64,000 nt of DNA, taken from NCBI GenBank assembly GCA_001898335.1, contig MKTS01000015.1:1-64000 (forward strand). Reading direction: 5' to 3'. The position numbers and the translations under genes are program-made. Under the pieces are notes generated by a model. The model was not told the origin of the DNA. It did not search any database and saw only the letters and a list, made by a program, of their open reading frames with translations. Shown piece after piece: positions 7,360 to 16,027 of this stretch (the first letter of the stretch is position 1; each line of letters starts with the position of its first letter). The DNA comes from Mucilaginibacter sp. 44-25. Its GTDB lineage: Bacteria; Bacteroidota; Bacteroidia; Sphingobacteriales; Sphingobacteriaceae.

Positions 7360-8556
7360 ATGAACCCATCTATCAGAACCATATTTAACCAAAACTTCAC
7401 CGAAGAAAAATATGCTGATTTTTTGGTTGACCTCAATGCGGGCTTGCGCAAACCGGTAGAATTCCGTGTGGCAGAAACACCGGTTTTCCTTACCGATGAT
7501 TTCCGGGACAAATTAATACAAGCAGGTCAGGAGATCATAGATGTCATCACTGCGCCCGGCTTTAAAGAACTAAGCGAACATGCCATACCCGATAAATGGC
7601 GGGTTGCTAACGAGAATGATCACCCGCATTTTATTGCTTTAGACTTTGGCGTTTGTAAAGATGATGCAGACAATATTGTCCCCAAGCTGATAGAGATGCA
7701 GGGTTTCCCATCCTTGTACGGTTTTCAGTTACATCTTGGTGAGCGCTACCGGCACACGTTTAACATACCCGGCAACCAAACCATATTTTTTAATGGCTTA
7801 AATAAAAGCAGCTATCTCGATCTGCTAAAGGAAACTATTATCGGCCCTTATCAACCCGACGAGGTGGTGTTAATGGATGTAAACGCGCCCGATCAAAAAA
7901 CCGCTGTGGATTTTTATCTTACAGAAAAATATATCGGCACGCCGGTAGTTTCGCTTACAGATCTGATACAGGAAGGCGATCAGCTTTTCTACCACACTGT
8001 AAATGGCGATAAAAAACGTATCAGGCGAGTTTATAACCGCCTGATATTTGACGAAATAGAGAACAATCCGGAGATATTTAATAAAGTAGTTGATATACGT
8101 AAACCTTTAGATGTTGAATGGATAACTCACCCCAACTGGTTTTACCGTATCAGTAAGTACACCATGCCCTTTCTAAAGGGTAAATACGTACCTAAAACAC
8201 AGTTCGTGAGTAAACTGGCTGCCATCCCGGATGATCTGCAAAATTATGTGCTTAAACCATTGTTCAGTTTTGCTGGTCAAGGTGTTATGATTGATGTGAT
8301 GGATGATGATTTGACTAACTTGCCCGATCCCGAAAATTGGATATTGCAGGAAAAGGTTGATTATGTACCGGTAATACAATCGCCAGATGGAGGTGTAAAG
8401 GCAGAGCTAAGATTATTGTACCTTTGGCCTAAGGGGCATACCAAGCCAACACTAGCCGTTAACCTGGCCAGGTTGAGCCGTGGTAAGATGATCGGCGTAC
8501 GTTATAATAAAGATTTTGATTGGGTTGGCGGCACTGTAGCATTTATGCATAAGTAA
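7360..8556 (+). CDS. ATP-grasp-like protein, last gene of amidoligase cluster
   Basis: The protein has 398 residues and I do not recognise a named family. The C-terminal third shows ATP-grasp hallmarks. YVLKPLFSFAGQGVMIDV (about residues 297-314) gives the Lys and flexible Gly loop. WILQEKVDY (about 327-335) is a hinge. AELRLLYLW (about 349-357) is followed by VNLARLSRGKMIG (about 368-380), which has the Asn expected at the metal site. The N-terminal 280 residues have no clear motif but may form the preATP-grasp and substrate domain. No signal peptide is present. It lies about 200 nt after the GATase, with two repeats between. Function is probably a second amide- or ester-forming ligation step. 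Confidence 0.65.
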   Translation: MNPSIRTIFNQNFTEEKYADFLVDLNAGLRKPVEFRVAETPVFLTDDFRDKLIQAGQEIIDVITAPGFKELSEHAIPDKWRVANENDHPHFIALDFGVCKDDADNIVPKLIEMQGFPSLYGFQLHLGERYRHTFNIPGNQTIFFNGLNKSSYLDLLKETIIGPYQPDEVVLMDVNAPDQKTAVDFYLTEKYIGTPVVSLTDLIQEGDQLFYHTVNGDKKRIRRVYNRLIFDEIENNPEIFNKVVDIRKPLDVEWITHPNWFYRISKYTMPFLKGKYVPKTQFVSKLAAIPDDLQNYVLKPLFSFAGQGVMIDVMDDDLTNLPDPENWILQEKVDYVPVIQSPDGGVKAELRLLYLWPKGHTKPTLAVNLARLSRGKMIGVRYNKDFDWVGGTVAFMHK

Positions 8557-8600
8557 CCCGTATACTTTTTAAACATACTACACGTATATACTATTAGTAT

Positions 8601-8608
8601 TATTTTTG
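8601..8608 (+). promoter_or_regulatory. Predicted -7 promoter element (TATTTTTG)
   Basis: The octamer fits the Bacteroidota TAnnTTTG consensus and ends 4 nt before the ATG of the small FeoB-associated-like protein, implying a very short leader. No clear -33 TTG was found. Confidence 0.35.
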
Positions 8609-8612
8609 TGAA

Positions 8613-8774
8613 ATGAACATACAGTTGTTAATTATAGCCCTGCTATTTGTTGCCGCCGTTATTTATACCGGGCGAATGGTTTATAAAAACCTTTTTGCCA
8701 AAAAAGGCTGCGGAACAAATTGTAAGTGCGGAGTAGATTTTTCCGGAATAGAGTCGGGTAAGCAACACAAATAG
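8613..8774 (+). CDS. Small FeoB-associated Cys-rich membrane protein
   Basis: The protein has 53 residues and is shorter than usual gene-calling cut-offs. One transmembrane helix (about residues 3-22, NIQLLIIALLFVAAVIYTG) is followed by a basic stretch and a short Cys motif, KKGCGTNCKCGVD (about 30-42). This layout matches the FeoB-associated Cys-rich membrane protein family (PF12669 type), which typically sits beside ferrous-iron transporters. No feoA or feoB is nearby, so this copy appears orphaned and an iron role is inference. The Cys residues could bind iron or another metal at the inner face of the membrane. Confidence 0.7.
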   Translation: MNIQLLIIALLFVAAVIYTGRMVYKNLFAKKGCGTNCKCGVDFSGIESGKQHK

Positions 8775-8814
8775 TGTATCGTTTGTATTAACCTTATCAT
8801 TTTAAGATCCTTAC

Positions 8815-11800
8815 ATGTCCTCAAACAACAGGCAGATATTTCAGGCAGATGACCCCGGCAGGTGGAACCGGTTTAAATGGATAAGCCGTTTATTACTCAT
8901 CGTTTTTATAGTGGGTGTAATCGCGGCTATAGTAACTGTTACCTCAACCAAGTACCCGGCCTTGCCTGTTTTAGACCCGGTACCCAAGCGTATTGCCAAA
9001 GAAGACCTTAACGCCTTTAAAAAATCAAAGCGGTACCGCGATTTCAGGATCGAGAAAGCCGAGATAGAGCAACTGGCCCGTGCGCGCAGGCTGCACCAGT
9101 TAAAGCACCCTAATAACGCTAAACGTATTAATGCTGCTTTTTACAAAGCATGGGAGTCGCAGGCGTATACCTCACTGGTTGAAAGTATGCCACACCTGGA
9201 CATGATCGTGTCTGAGGGTTTCTCATTTTCGCGCAATGCCGATACGCTTAAAACCGCCATTGATACCGGGCTGATCAATGTGAACAAACGTTATAAAAAA
9301 CAGGTATTGGTTACGCTCTCCAATTATGTAAATATTGATAATAAAACAGGCGAGTTTGATACCAAAGATGTCGAGCGTATTTTTAAGAGTAAAAAACTGC
9401 GTACGGCTTTTATTAACAGCATGGTTAATACCTTGCACCACTATAATTTTAGCGGTGTAAACGTTGAGATAGAGGATATTAAAGGCCGCAACAGCAAGGA
9501 GTATATAGCGTTTCAGAACGATCTGTACCGCATTTTTAAAGCTAACAACCTGCTGGTAACGCAAAACGTTTGGCCCGATGATGAGGAGTACGACCTGAAG
9601 CGCTTGCAGCATGTAAACGACTACCTGTTTGTAATGGCCATTGATGAGCATAATGATGGTACCAACTCCGGCGATGTATCACACCAGCATTGGGTGGAGG
9701 AGATACTTGACCATGTTTGTTCTGTTATCCCCAGCGAAAAAGTGATACTTACGCTGGCAAGCGGCGGTTACGATTGGCCCGAGGGCAGCGTTGGCCAGTC
9801 CATAGGCTACCAGCAAGCCATAGGTACAGCTCAGCAAAAAAACAAAAAGATCGTATTCGATCCCGCTTCCGCTAACTCACATTATACCTACCTGGGTAAC
9901 GATGGCCTTGATCATACTGTTTACTTTGCCGATGCCGCTACCAACTTTAACGTGATGCGCATGGCCGATGACTGGGCAACCGGTGGTGTAGCCCTTTGGC
10001 GCCTCGGCGGAGAAGACCCGCGTTTGTGGACTTTTTTTCAAAAGAACCTTTCGCTGGATTCTTTAAAGAAAACCGGCGTAGAGATCAAACGCTTAACCAC
10101 AGTAGGGCTTAACAATAACATCAGTTACGCAGGCGACGGTGAGGTACTCGATCTCATCACGGTACCTAACAAGGGGGAGATCGACATTAAGCTGGATACG
10201 AATAATTATACCATCACCAGTCAGTATTATAAAACCATACCTACCAAATATGTGATACGCAAGTATGGGTACAAGCCGGGTAAAGTGGTTTTAACTTTTG
10301 ATGATGGCCCCGATCCCGAATACACGCCGCGGATACTGGATATCTTAAAAAGAGAAAAAGTGCCGGCCTCGTTCTTTGTGGTAGGCTCAATGGTCGAAAA
10401 GAACATACCTATCCTCAAACGTATCTATGATGAAGGTTACGAGATAGGGAACCATACCTTCTTCCATCCGGATATTTCTACTATTGGCCTGGAGCGTGTA
10501 AACCTGGAACTGAATGCTACGCGGAAATTGATCGAGTCGGTTACAGGGCATAGTACTATCCTTTTCCGCCCGCCTTTTAATGCCGATGCCGAGCCGCAAA
10601 CACTGGCCGAGGTAATACCGGTGGCCGAGAGCCGCAGGCAAAGTTATATCACTATAGGTGAATCTATAGACCCCTGGGATTGGCAGCCGGGCGTTACCGC
10701 CGATAGTATTATTGCCCGTACCATTCGCCAGAAGAGCAATGGCAGTATGATACTGTTGCATGATGCCGGTGGCGATACACGCGAAGAAACGGTAAAAGCC
10801 CTGCCGGCTATTATCCAGTATTTTAAAAAGAACGGTTATGAGTTTACCACCATTGCCGATATCCTTGATAAAAAGAAGATAGAATTGATGCCCGTTGCAA
10901 AAGACGAGCAAAGTTTTTGGGGTAAGTATTATGATATAGTGGTAGTAGGCTTTTTCCTGGGGAACCGCTTTTTCTTTTACGTGTTCCTAACTGCTATCTT
11001 CCTGGCTATCGGGCGTATCATATTGATAGGTATATTGGCTACAAGGCAATTCGCGGATAATAAAAAAATAAAGAATACCGCGCGCAAATTGCCGCCGGTG
11101 AGTATTGTAGTGCCGGCTTATAATGAGGAAGTTACCGCTATTAAAACCATCGAAAGTTTATTGAAAACCGAATACCCTGTTTTTAATATCATTTTTGTTG
11201 ATGATGGCTCAAAAGATAACACCTATAAAGCTGTAAGTGAAGCTTATGCTCAACATCCGCAGGTAAAGGTGTTAACTAAACCCAATGGTGGCAAGGCTTC
11301 GGCCCTTAACTTCGGTATAAGCCACGCTGTAAATGAGTATGTAGTATGTATTGACGCTGATACCCAGCTGAAAACAGATGCCATCTATCACCTCATGACC
11401 TATTTTACCGATGAGCAGATAGGCGCTGTTGCCGGTACGGTTAAGGTAGGTAACGAAACCAATATTGTTACCAAGTGGCAGTCTATTGAGTATATAACGG
11501 CCCAAAACATGGACCGCCGCGCATTTGATATCATCAATAGTATTACGGTGGTGCCGGGTGCTATTGGCGCATTCCGTAAAGCGGCTATTTTCAGGGCGGG
11601 CGGGTTTACTTATGATACTCTTGCCGAGGATTGCGACCTTACCATGCGCATACTAAAAGAAGGCTATGTGATAAAGAACTGTGCGGAAGCTATAGCGTAT
11701 ACCGAGGCGCCGGAAACGCTTAGCGCGTTGCTGAAACAGCGTTTTCGCTGGAGCTTTGGTGTTATACAAAGTTTCTGGAAAAACCGGGACGCGCTGTTTA

Positions 11801-12198
11801 ATAAAAAGTACAGCTATTTTGGCATGGTGGGTATGCCTAACATCCTTATTTTCCAGATCATACTGCCGCTGTTTTCACCCCTTGCCGATCTCATAATGAT
11901 CCTGGGATTATTTGGTAGTCACCCTGAGAAAATGCTGATATTCTATGTGGCCTTCTTATTGATCGACTTTATCGTAGGCGCCATTGCCTTCCGGATGGAG
12001 AAAGAACCCTACGGCAAGTTAGTTTACCTCATACCGCAAAGGTTTATCTGGAGGCAGTTGATGTATTATATCCTGTTTAAATCTATTCGTAAAGCGTTAA
12101 AAGGCGAACTCACTACCTGGGGCGTATTAAAGCGTACCGGGAATGTTAAAGTAAGCAAGAATACGGTAGTAGGGAACAGTAACGAACCGCCTGAATAG
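8815..12198 (+). CDS. GH18-NodB deacetylase-GT2 trifunctional glycan synthase
   Basis: The protein has 1127 residues. An N-terminal membrane helix (about 26-44) is followed by a GH18-like domain (about 60-420), a NodB polysaccharide deacetylase (about 485-690; TFDDGPDPE, HTFFHPD metal ligands, RPPFN, LLHDAGG), a helix pair (about 710-745), and a processive GT2 domain (about 757-1000). The GT2 domain has PAYNEE, DDGS, DADT, AEDCD and QRFRW (the QxxRW motif), followed by C-terminal helices. The GT and membrane parts probably polymerise and export a GlcNAc-like glycan that the periplasmic domains trim. The GH18 motif reads GVNVEIED where active chitinases have DxxDxDxE, so its hydrolase activity is doubtful. 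This three-domain architecture is already known in bacteria. Substrate is unproven. Confidence 0.85.
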   Translation: MSSNNRQIFQADDPGRWNRFKWISRLLLIVFIVGVIAAIVTVTSTKYPALPVLDPVPKRIAKEDLNAFKKSKRYRDFRIEKAEIEQLARARRLHQLKHPNNAKRINAAFYKAWESQAYTSLVESMPHLDMIVSEGFSFSRNADTLKTAIDTGLINVNKRYKKQVLVTLSNYVNIDNKTGEFDTKDVERIFKSKKLRTAFINSMVNTLHHYNFSGVNVEIEDIKGRNSKEYIAFQNDLYRIFKANNLLVTQNVWPDDEEYDLKRLQHVNDYLFVMAIDEHNDGTNSGDVSHQHWVEEILDHVCSVIPSEKVILTLASGGYDWPEGSVGQSIGYQQAIGTAQQKNKKIVFDPASANSHYTYLGNDGLDHTVYFADAATNFNVMRMADDWATGGVALWRLGGEDPRLWTFFQKNLSLDSLKKTGVEIKRLTTVGLNNNISYAGDGEVLDLITVPNKGEIDIKLDTNNYTITSQYYKTIPTKYVIRKYGYKPGKVVLTFDDGPDPEYTPRILDILKREKVPASFFVVGSMVEKNIPILKRIYDEGYEIGNHTFFHPDISTIGLERVNLELNATRKLIESVTGHSTILFRPPFNADAEPQTLAEVIPVAESRRQSYITIGESIDPWDWQPGVTADSIIARTIRQKSNGSMILLHDAGGDTREETVKALPAIIQYFKKNGYEFTTIADILDKKKIELMPVAKDEQSFWGKYYDIVVVGFFLGNRFFFYVFLTAIFLAIGRIILIGILATRQFADNKKIKNTARKLPPVSIVVPAYNEEVTAIKTIESLLKTEYPVFNIIFVDDGSKDNTYKAVSEAYAQHPQVKVLTKPNGGKASALNFGISHAVNEYVVCIDADTQLKTDAIYHLMTYFTDEQIGAVAGTVKVGNETNIVTKWQSIEYITAQNMDRRAFDIINSITVVPGAIGAFRKAAIFRAGGFTYDTLAEDCDLTMRILKEGYVIKNCAEAIAYTEAPETLSALLKQRFRWSFGVIQSFWKNRDALFNKKYSYFGMVGMPNILIFQIILPLFSPLADLIMILGLFGSHPEKMLIFYVAFLLIDFIVGAIAFRMEKEPYGKLVYLIPQRFIWRQLMYYILFKSIRKALKGELTTWGVLKRTGNVKVSKNTVVGNSNEPPE

Positions 12199-12282
12199 TA
12201 TTTCAAGGACCTCCATTGCTTTTAAACAAAAGCTTTGTCGCTTAAACACATATTCCCTCTTTATAACCGGGATATCCGGTAA

Positions 12283-12320
12283 ATTAAAAGGCCCCCGCCA
12301 ACTGGCAGGGGCCTTTTAAT
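12283..12320. terminator. Bidirectional intrinsic terminator
   Basis: ATTAAAAGGCCCC and GGGGCCTTTTAAT are perfect arms around CGCCAACTGGCAG, whose ends also pair. There is an A-run on the left and a T-run on the right. It lies between convergent genes (trifunctional glycan synthase and lytic transglycosylase) and can serve both. Confidence 0.9.
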
Positions 12321-12349
12321 TTAATGTGCTCCGTAATTTATACAATTAC

Positions 12350-13147
12350 TTAATTGTTGTATGCTGCCGCCAAAAAGGGCAGTGGTTTTTGGTTATAGCT
12401 ATAAAAGTTTTTATAGCCATATTTCTCTGGCTTATTGATGATCTCTTTCATGGCAATAAGCTTATAAACGTACGATCCTGTTTCGCGGTTAAGGCTCATA
12501 CGGAAATAATTATCCTCATTTTGCCTGTTAATGGCGCGTTCCAGTTTAATAGAACCGTTGTTGTAAGCGGCTGCGGCCAGCGTCCAGCTGTTAAACTCGT
12601 TGTACAGGTCTTTAATATACCTGCAGGCCGCTACAGTTGATTTACGAAGGTTCAGGCGTTCGTCAGTACGGCGGTTAACTTTAAGGCCGTAAGTACGGGC
12701 GGTACCTGGCATAAACTGCCATACGCCCCGTGCACCTTTGGGTGATGTGCCTTCGCGTAAACCCGACTCTACCAGTGGCACAAACTTAAAATCATCCGGT
12801 ATACCATACGCCTTAAGAATTGGCTCGATAATTGGAAATAGTTTATCGGCCTTAGCATGTAGTACATTTGATTGAATGTTTCTGAACTTGTGCTTGGCTA
12901 TTGATTTTTTTAATTTAAAATCTACTTTTTTGTCGTCAAGCGGTAGTGCTTCGTCAGCAAAATTGTAAGCATCCTCAACCATCTCAGCGGGCTTGCTGAA
13001 CAGGATGGAAGAAGGAATAAAACTAATGTGTTTTACTGCCGGAACTACCGGTGTTGTACTGAAAATGTTTAGTGCGGAAATGATAACCATCACTACGATT
13101 ACGGAGCACGTAATTAAGTGTTTTTTTCTCATTTCTTTTTTATCCAT
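12350..13147 (-). CDS. Membrane-anchored lytic transglycosylase (MltD/Slt-like)
   Basis: The protein has 265 residues. One N-terminal helix (about 11-30) anchors or exports the protein to the periplasm. The SLT domain spans about 105-235: FVPLVESGL carries the predicted catalytic Glu, followed by SPKGARGVWQFMPGTARTYGL, RTDERLNL and AAAAYNNGS, all standard for family-1 lytic transglycosylases that cleave peptidoglycan glycan strands to 1,6-anhydromuropeptides. No LysM domains follow, so it is a short version of the MltD type. An alternative start is Met6 (MRKKHL). Confidence 0.88.
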   Translation of the reverse strand: MDKKEMRKKHLITCSVIVVMVIISALNIFSTTPVVPAVKHISFIPSSILFSKPAEMVEDAYNFADEALPLDDKKVDFKLKKSIAKHKFRNIQSNVLHAKADKLFPIIEPILKAYGIPDDFKFVPLVESGLREGTSPKGARGVWQFMPGTARTYGLKVNRRTDERLNLRKSTVAACRYIKDLYNEFNSWTLAAAAYNNGSIKLERAINRQNEDNYFRMSLNRETGSYVYKLIAMKEIINKPEKYGYKNFYSYNQKPLPFLAAAYNN

Positions 13148-13250
13148 TAATTAAACATTGGGTAAATGTGGCTGCAAAGGTACGTTATATTAGGCAGACT
13201 ATCAAACACTTAGTGGATGCTTAGTGTTTTGATAATTTTAAAATAGTTAA

Positions 13251-13286
13251 AAAAAAGGCGTTTAGAGTGCTTTAAACGCCGTTTTT
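13251..13286 (+). terminator. Hairpin with T-run in divergent intergenic region
   Basis: GGCGTTTA and TAAACGCC flank a short loop, preceded by an A-run and followed by GTTTTT. It has the form of an intrinsic terminator but lies between divergent genes, about 100 nt before the RluB-type gene, so there is no obvious gene to terminate. It could end an unannotated short RNA or act as an attenuator. Confidence 0.5.
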
Positions 13287-13336
13287 GCTTTAGTTAAAAA
13301 AAAGTTTTTTTGGGCTATTAATTGGCTTAAAAATCG

Positions 13337-13344
13337 TAATTTTG
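13337..13344 (+). promoter_or_regulatory. Predicted -7 promoter element (TAATTTTG)
   Basis: A full TAnnTTTG match lies 34 nt before the pseudouridine synthase start. Upstream TTG candidates at 13310 and 13322 have non-ideal spacing (24 and 12 nt). Confidence 0.4.
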
Positions 13345-13378
13345 CCCCTCACGCTGCGAAAGCGCTAAACAAAAAATT

Positions 13379-14704
13379 ATGGTATTTAAAAGACCAGCCG
13401 GTAGTCGCGAAGACAGGCCAAACAGACAACAGGGACACTCGAAAAGTGGTGCCGATAACAACAAAAAAACCTCTTCTTCCGCTCCCTATGGAAGTCGTGA
13501 TGCCGGTAAAAAGCCTTACGGCGACAGAAGGCAAACTTCAACCAATCCAAAACCATTTTCTCATAAAGCCTCGTTCGGTGATAACGAACAGGGAAAGAGC
13601 TTTGATGCGTCGTCATCATCGGGCGACAGAAGATCGTTTGCACCAAAAGGGAAGCCCTACAGCGGGAAACCTGAAAGTAGTGAGCGCCCTTATGGTACAC
13701 GTAATGCCGAGGGTGGCCGTACCAATCGAGGTAGCTATGGCGAACAAGCCGGTGGCAAAAAAGGATTTGGTAAAAGCAAGCCATTCGGTGACAAGCCCCA
13801 AAGTGGCGAACGCCGTTCTTTTGGCGAAAACCGTGGTGGTTACACCAACAGCACCGGTAAAAAAGATTTTAAAAGCACAACATCCGGCTACAGGAAGCGT
13901 GAGGATAGGGACTTTAGCGATAAAAGCGAAGGTGCATCAAGAACCATGCGTGGCCGTAAAAATGCCCCTGCCGCGAAAGCTAAGGATGATGGCCTGATGA
14001 GGCTGAACCGTTACATCGCTAACGCCGGCATTTGCAGCCGCCGTAAAGCGGACGAACTTATCGAGGCCGGTGTGATCAGTGTAAATGGTGAGGTAGTATC
14101 AGAATTGGGTTACAAGGTTGATCCGTTTAAGGATGTCGTTCGTTATAACGGCGAGCCGCTTAAACGTGAGAAAATGGTGTATGTGCTTTTAAATAAGCCT
14201 AAAGATTACATCACCACTACCGATGACCCGCAGGAGCGTCGCACCGTTATGCACCTGGTAGAAAAAGCAAGCCGCGAACGCATTTATCCGGTTGGCCGCC
14301 TGGACAGGAACACTACCGGTTTATTGCTGATGACCAATGATGGTGAACTTGCAGACAAACTTTCGCACCCACGCAACAATATTGTAAAACTTTATAATGT
14401 GGAGTTAAACAAGAGCCTCACACAGGGCGACCTGAATAAAATATCGTTTGGTCTTGAACTGGAGGATGGCTTTATTAAGCCTGACAGTATATCGTACGTT
14501 ACAGGTGGCAGCAAGCGCGAAGTAGGTATACAAATACATAGTGGTAAAAACCGTATTGTTCGCCGTATATTTGAATCGTTGGGCTACGAGGTAGTGAAGC
14601 TGGACAGGTCGGTATATGCCAACTTAACTAAAAAAGATCTTCCGAGGGGCCGTTGGAGATTCCTGGAAGAAAAGGAAGTGATACAGTTAAAACATTTAGT
14701 ATAA
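13379..14704 (+). CDS. rluB: RluB/RsuA-type pseudouridine synthase with long disordered N-terminus
   Basis: The protein has 441 residues. The first 206 residues are low complexity, rich in Ser, Gly, Lys, Arg and Pro (repeats such as RRSFAPKGKPYSG), probably an RNA-binding disordered tail. An S4 RNA-binding domain (LMRLNRYIANAGICSRRKAD, about 207-226) and the synthase domain follow. The catalytic Asp sits in PVGRLDRNTTGLLLMTNDG (about 304-322), and KNRIVRRIFESLGY (about 391-404) is a further family motif. RluB modifies 23S rRNA near U2605 in E. coli; the same site here is inferred. Such Gly/Ser-rich extensions are common in Bacteroidota members. A terminator overlaps the stop codon. Confidence 0.88.
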   Translation: MVFKRPAGSREDRPNRQQGHSKSGADNNKKTSSSAPYGSRDAGKKPYGDRRQTSTNPKPFSHKASFGDNEQGKSFDASSSSGDRRSFAPKGKPYSGKPESSERPYGTRNAEGGRTNRGSYGEQAGGKKGFGKSKPFGDKPQSGERRSFGENRGGYTNSTGKKDFKSTTSGYRKREDRDFSDKSEGASRTMRGRKNAPAAKAKDDGLMRLNRYIANAGICSRRKADELIEAGVISVNGEVVSELGYKVDPFKDVVRYNGEPLKREKMVYVLLNKPKDYITTTDDPQERRTVMHLVEKASRERIYPVGRLDRNTTGLLLMTNDGELADKLSHPRNNIVKLYNVELNKSLTQGDLNKISFGLELEDGFIKPDSISYVTGGSKREVGIQIHSGKNRIVRRIFESLGYEVVKLDRSVYANLTKKDLPRGRWRFLEEKEVIQLKHLV

Positions 14705-14735
14705 TAATTAAAGCGCCATTTGGCGCTTTAATTAT
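14703..14735 (+). terminator. Intrinsic terminator after rluB
   Basis: AATTAAAGCGCC and GGCGCTTTAATT are perfect arms around ATTT, followed by ATTTAAA. The hairpin starts within the stop codon region of the upstream gene. Confidence 0.85.
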
Positions 14736-14818
14736 TTAAAGGGGTTCCTGCAGGTTGAAATTAATAGCCGCATTCGTTACCTTGCGTTAATTAAACGGTA
14801 TTATAAACAAAGATATCC

Positions 14819-15952
14819 ATGAAAAAAATATTGTTAACTGTTTTGGCGCTTGCTCCTGGGCTGGTTTTTGCTCAGAAAAAGAATATGGGGCCAAAGTCAT
14901 ATGATCTTGTTGTGGGCACGTACACCAGCGGTACAAGTAAAGGGATAAGCGTTTATCGTTTTTATACCGAGAGTGGCCGATTGGCTTATTTAAATCAAAT
15001 TGATGGTGTAAGCAACCCATCGTATCTCACAGTGTCAAACAATAATAAGTTCGTTTATGCTGTAAATGAGAACGACCAGGGCGAAGTAAGCGCGTTTCAT
15101 TTCGAACCCAAAACCGGCAAGCTCGACTTTATTAATAAGCAGTCTACCATGGGTGGGGCGCCTTGCTATATTTCGGTTGATAAGGACCAAAAAAACCTGT
15201 TTGTAGCTAATTACTCAGGTGGTAATATCGCCGTGTTGCCGTTAAAAAAAGACGGGTCTATTGAACAGGCGGTAATAACCATTCATGATGATGGGCATGG
15301 GCCTAATAAAGACCGCCAGGAGAAAGCGCATGTACATATGGCTGTTTTATCGCCCGATGAAAAATACGTGCTCTATACCGATCTGGGAACAGATAAAGTA
15401 AATATCACCAAATACAAGGGAGGCAAGGATAACCCGATAGTACCCGCGAACCCGCCATTTGTAAAGGTTAAACCGGGCGATGGCCCGCGTCATCTGGCTT
15501 TTTCTAATGACAAGAAATACCTGTACCTCATTACTGAGATGGGCAGTTCAGTCATATTATTTGATTACGACAAGGGCAAATTAAAGCAACGCCAGGAGAT
15601 CACCCTGCTGCCTGATGGCTTTACCGGCCAAACCGGCGCCGCGGATATCCATATTTCACCCAACGGCAAATTTTTATATGCCAGCAACCGTGGCGATGCC
15701 AATGATATTACTGTTTTCTCTATTAACCAGGATAACGGCGAACTTACCTTTCTGCAAAGGCAGCCTACAGGCGGTAAAGGTCCGCGTAACTTCGTGATAG
15801 ATCCAACCGGCAGGTTTCTTTTAGTGGCCCACCAAAATTCCGACAGCATTATTGTATTTAAGCTTGACCCTGAAACAGGTAGAATTATGCAGGCAGTTAG
15901 CCGTGCAGAAATTGGCAACCCGGTTTGCCTTAAATTCGCATCGGCAGAGTAA
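14819..15952 (+). CDS. Secreted lactonase-family beta-propeller protein
   Basis: The protein has 377 residues. A signal peptide (MKKILLTVLALAPGLVFAQ, residues 1-19) points to the periplasm. The rest is a seven-bladed propeller of the 6-phosphogluconolactonase (Pgl/YbhE) family, with VGTYTSGTSKGISVYRF, ASYLTVS-like blade starts, FVANYSGGNIAV and FLYASNRGDANDITVF. Although the family includes cytosolic 6-phosphogluconolactonase, an exported copy cannot act in the pentose phosphate pathway and probably hydrolyses another sugar lactone. It is a single gene with terminators on both sides. Confidence 0.85.
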   Translation: MKKILLTVLALAPGLVFAQKKNMGPKSYDLVVGTYTSGTSKGISVYRFYTESGRLAYLNQIDGVSNPSYLTVSNNNKFVYAVNENDQGEVSAFHFEPKTGKLDFINKQSTMGGAPCYISVDKDQKNLFVANYSGGNIAVLPLKKDGSIEQAVITIHDDGHGPNKDRQEKAHVHMAVLSPDEKYVLYTDLGTDKVNITKYKGGKDNPIVPANPPFVKVKPGDGPRHLAFSNDKKYLYLITEMGSSVILFDYDKGKLKQRQEITLLPDGFTGQTGAADIHISPNGKFLYASNRGDANDITVFSINQDNGELTFLQRQPTGGKGPRNFVIDPTGRFLLVAHQNSDSIIVFKLDPETGRIMQAVSRAEIGNPVCLKFASAE

Positions 15953-15970
15953 CGAGATTAACGTTAATGC

Positions 15971-16004
15971 AAAAGCCCGGAACGTTTATACGCTCCGGGC
16001 TTTT
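15971..16004 (+). terminator. Intrinsic terminator between convergent genes
   Basis: AAAAGCCCGGA and TCCGGGCTTTT are perfect arms around ACGTTTATACGC, followed by T-rich sequence. It lies between the lactonase gene and the convergent lipoprotein gene and may serve both. Confidence 0.88.
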
Positions 16005-16027
16005 TGCTGGCTAAAATTAAGCTCTTA

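Noticed and set aside
12326..12640. 104-codon plus-strand frame opposite the lytic transglycosylase gene
   Set aside because: It is antisense to a well-supported gene and shows no domain.
13386..13784. 132-codon minus-strand frame opposite the RluB tail
   Set aside because: Long antisense frames are expected opposite the biased Ser/Gly/Lys codons; no independent support.
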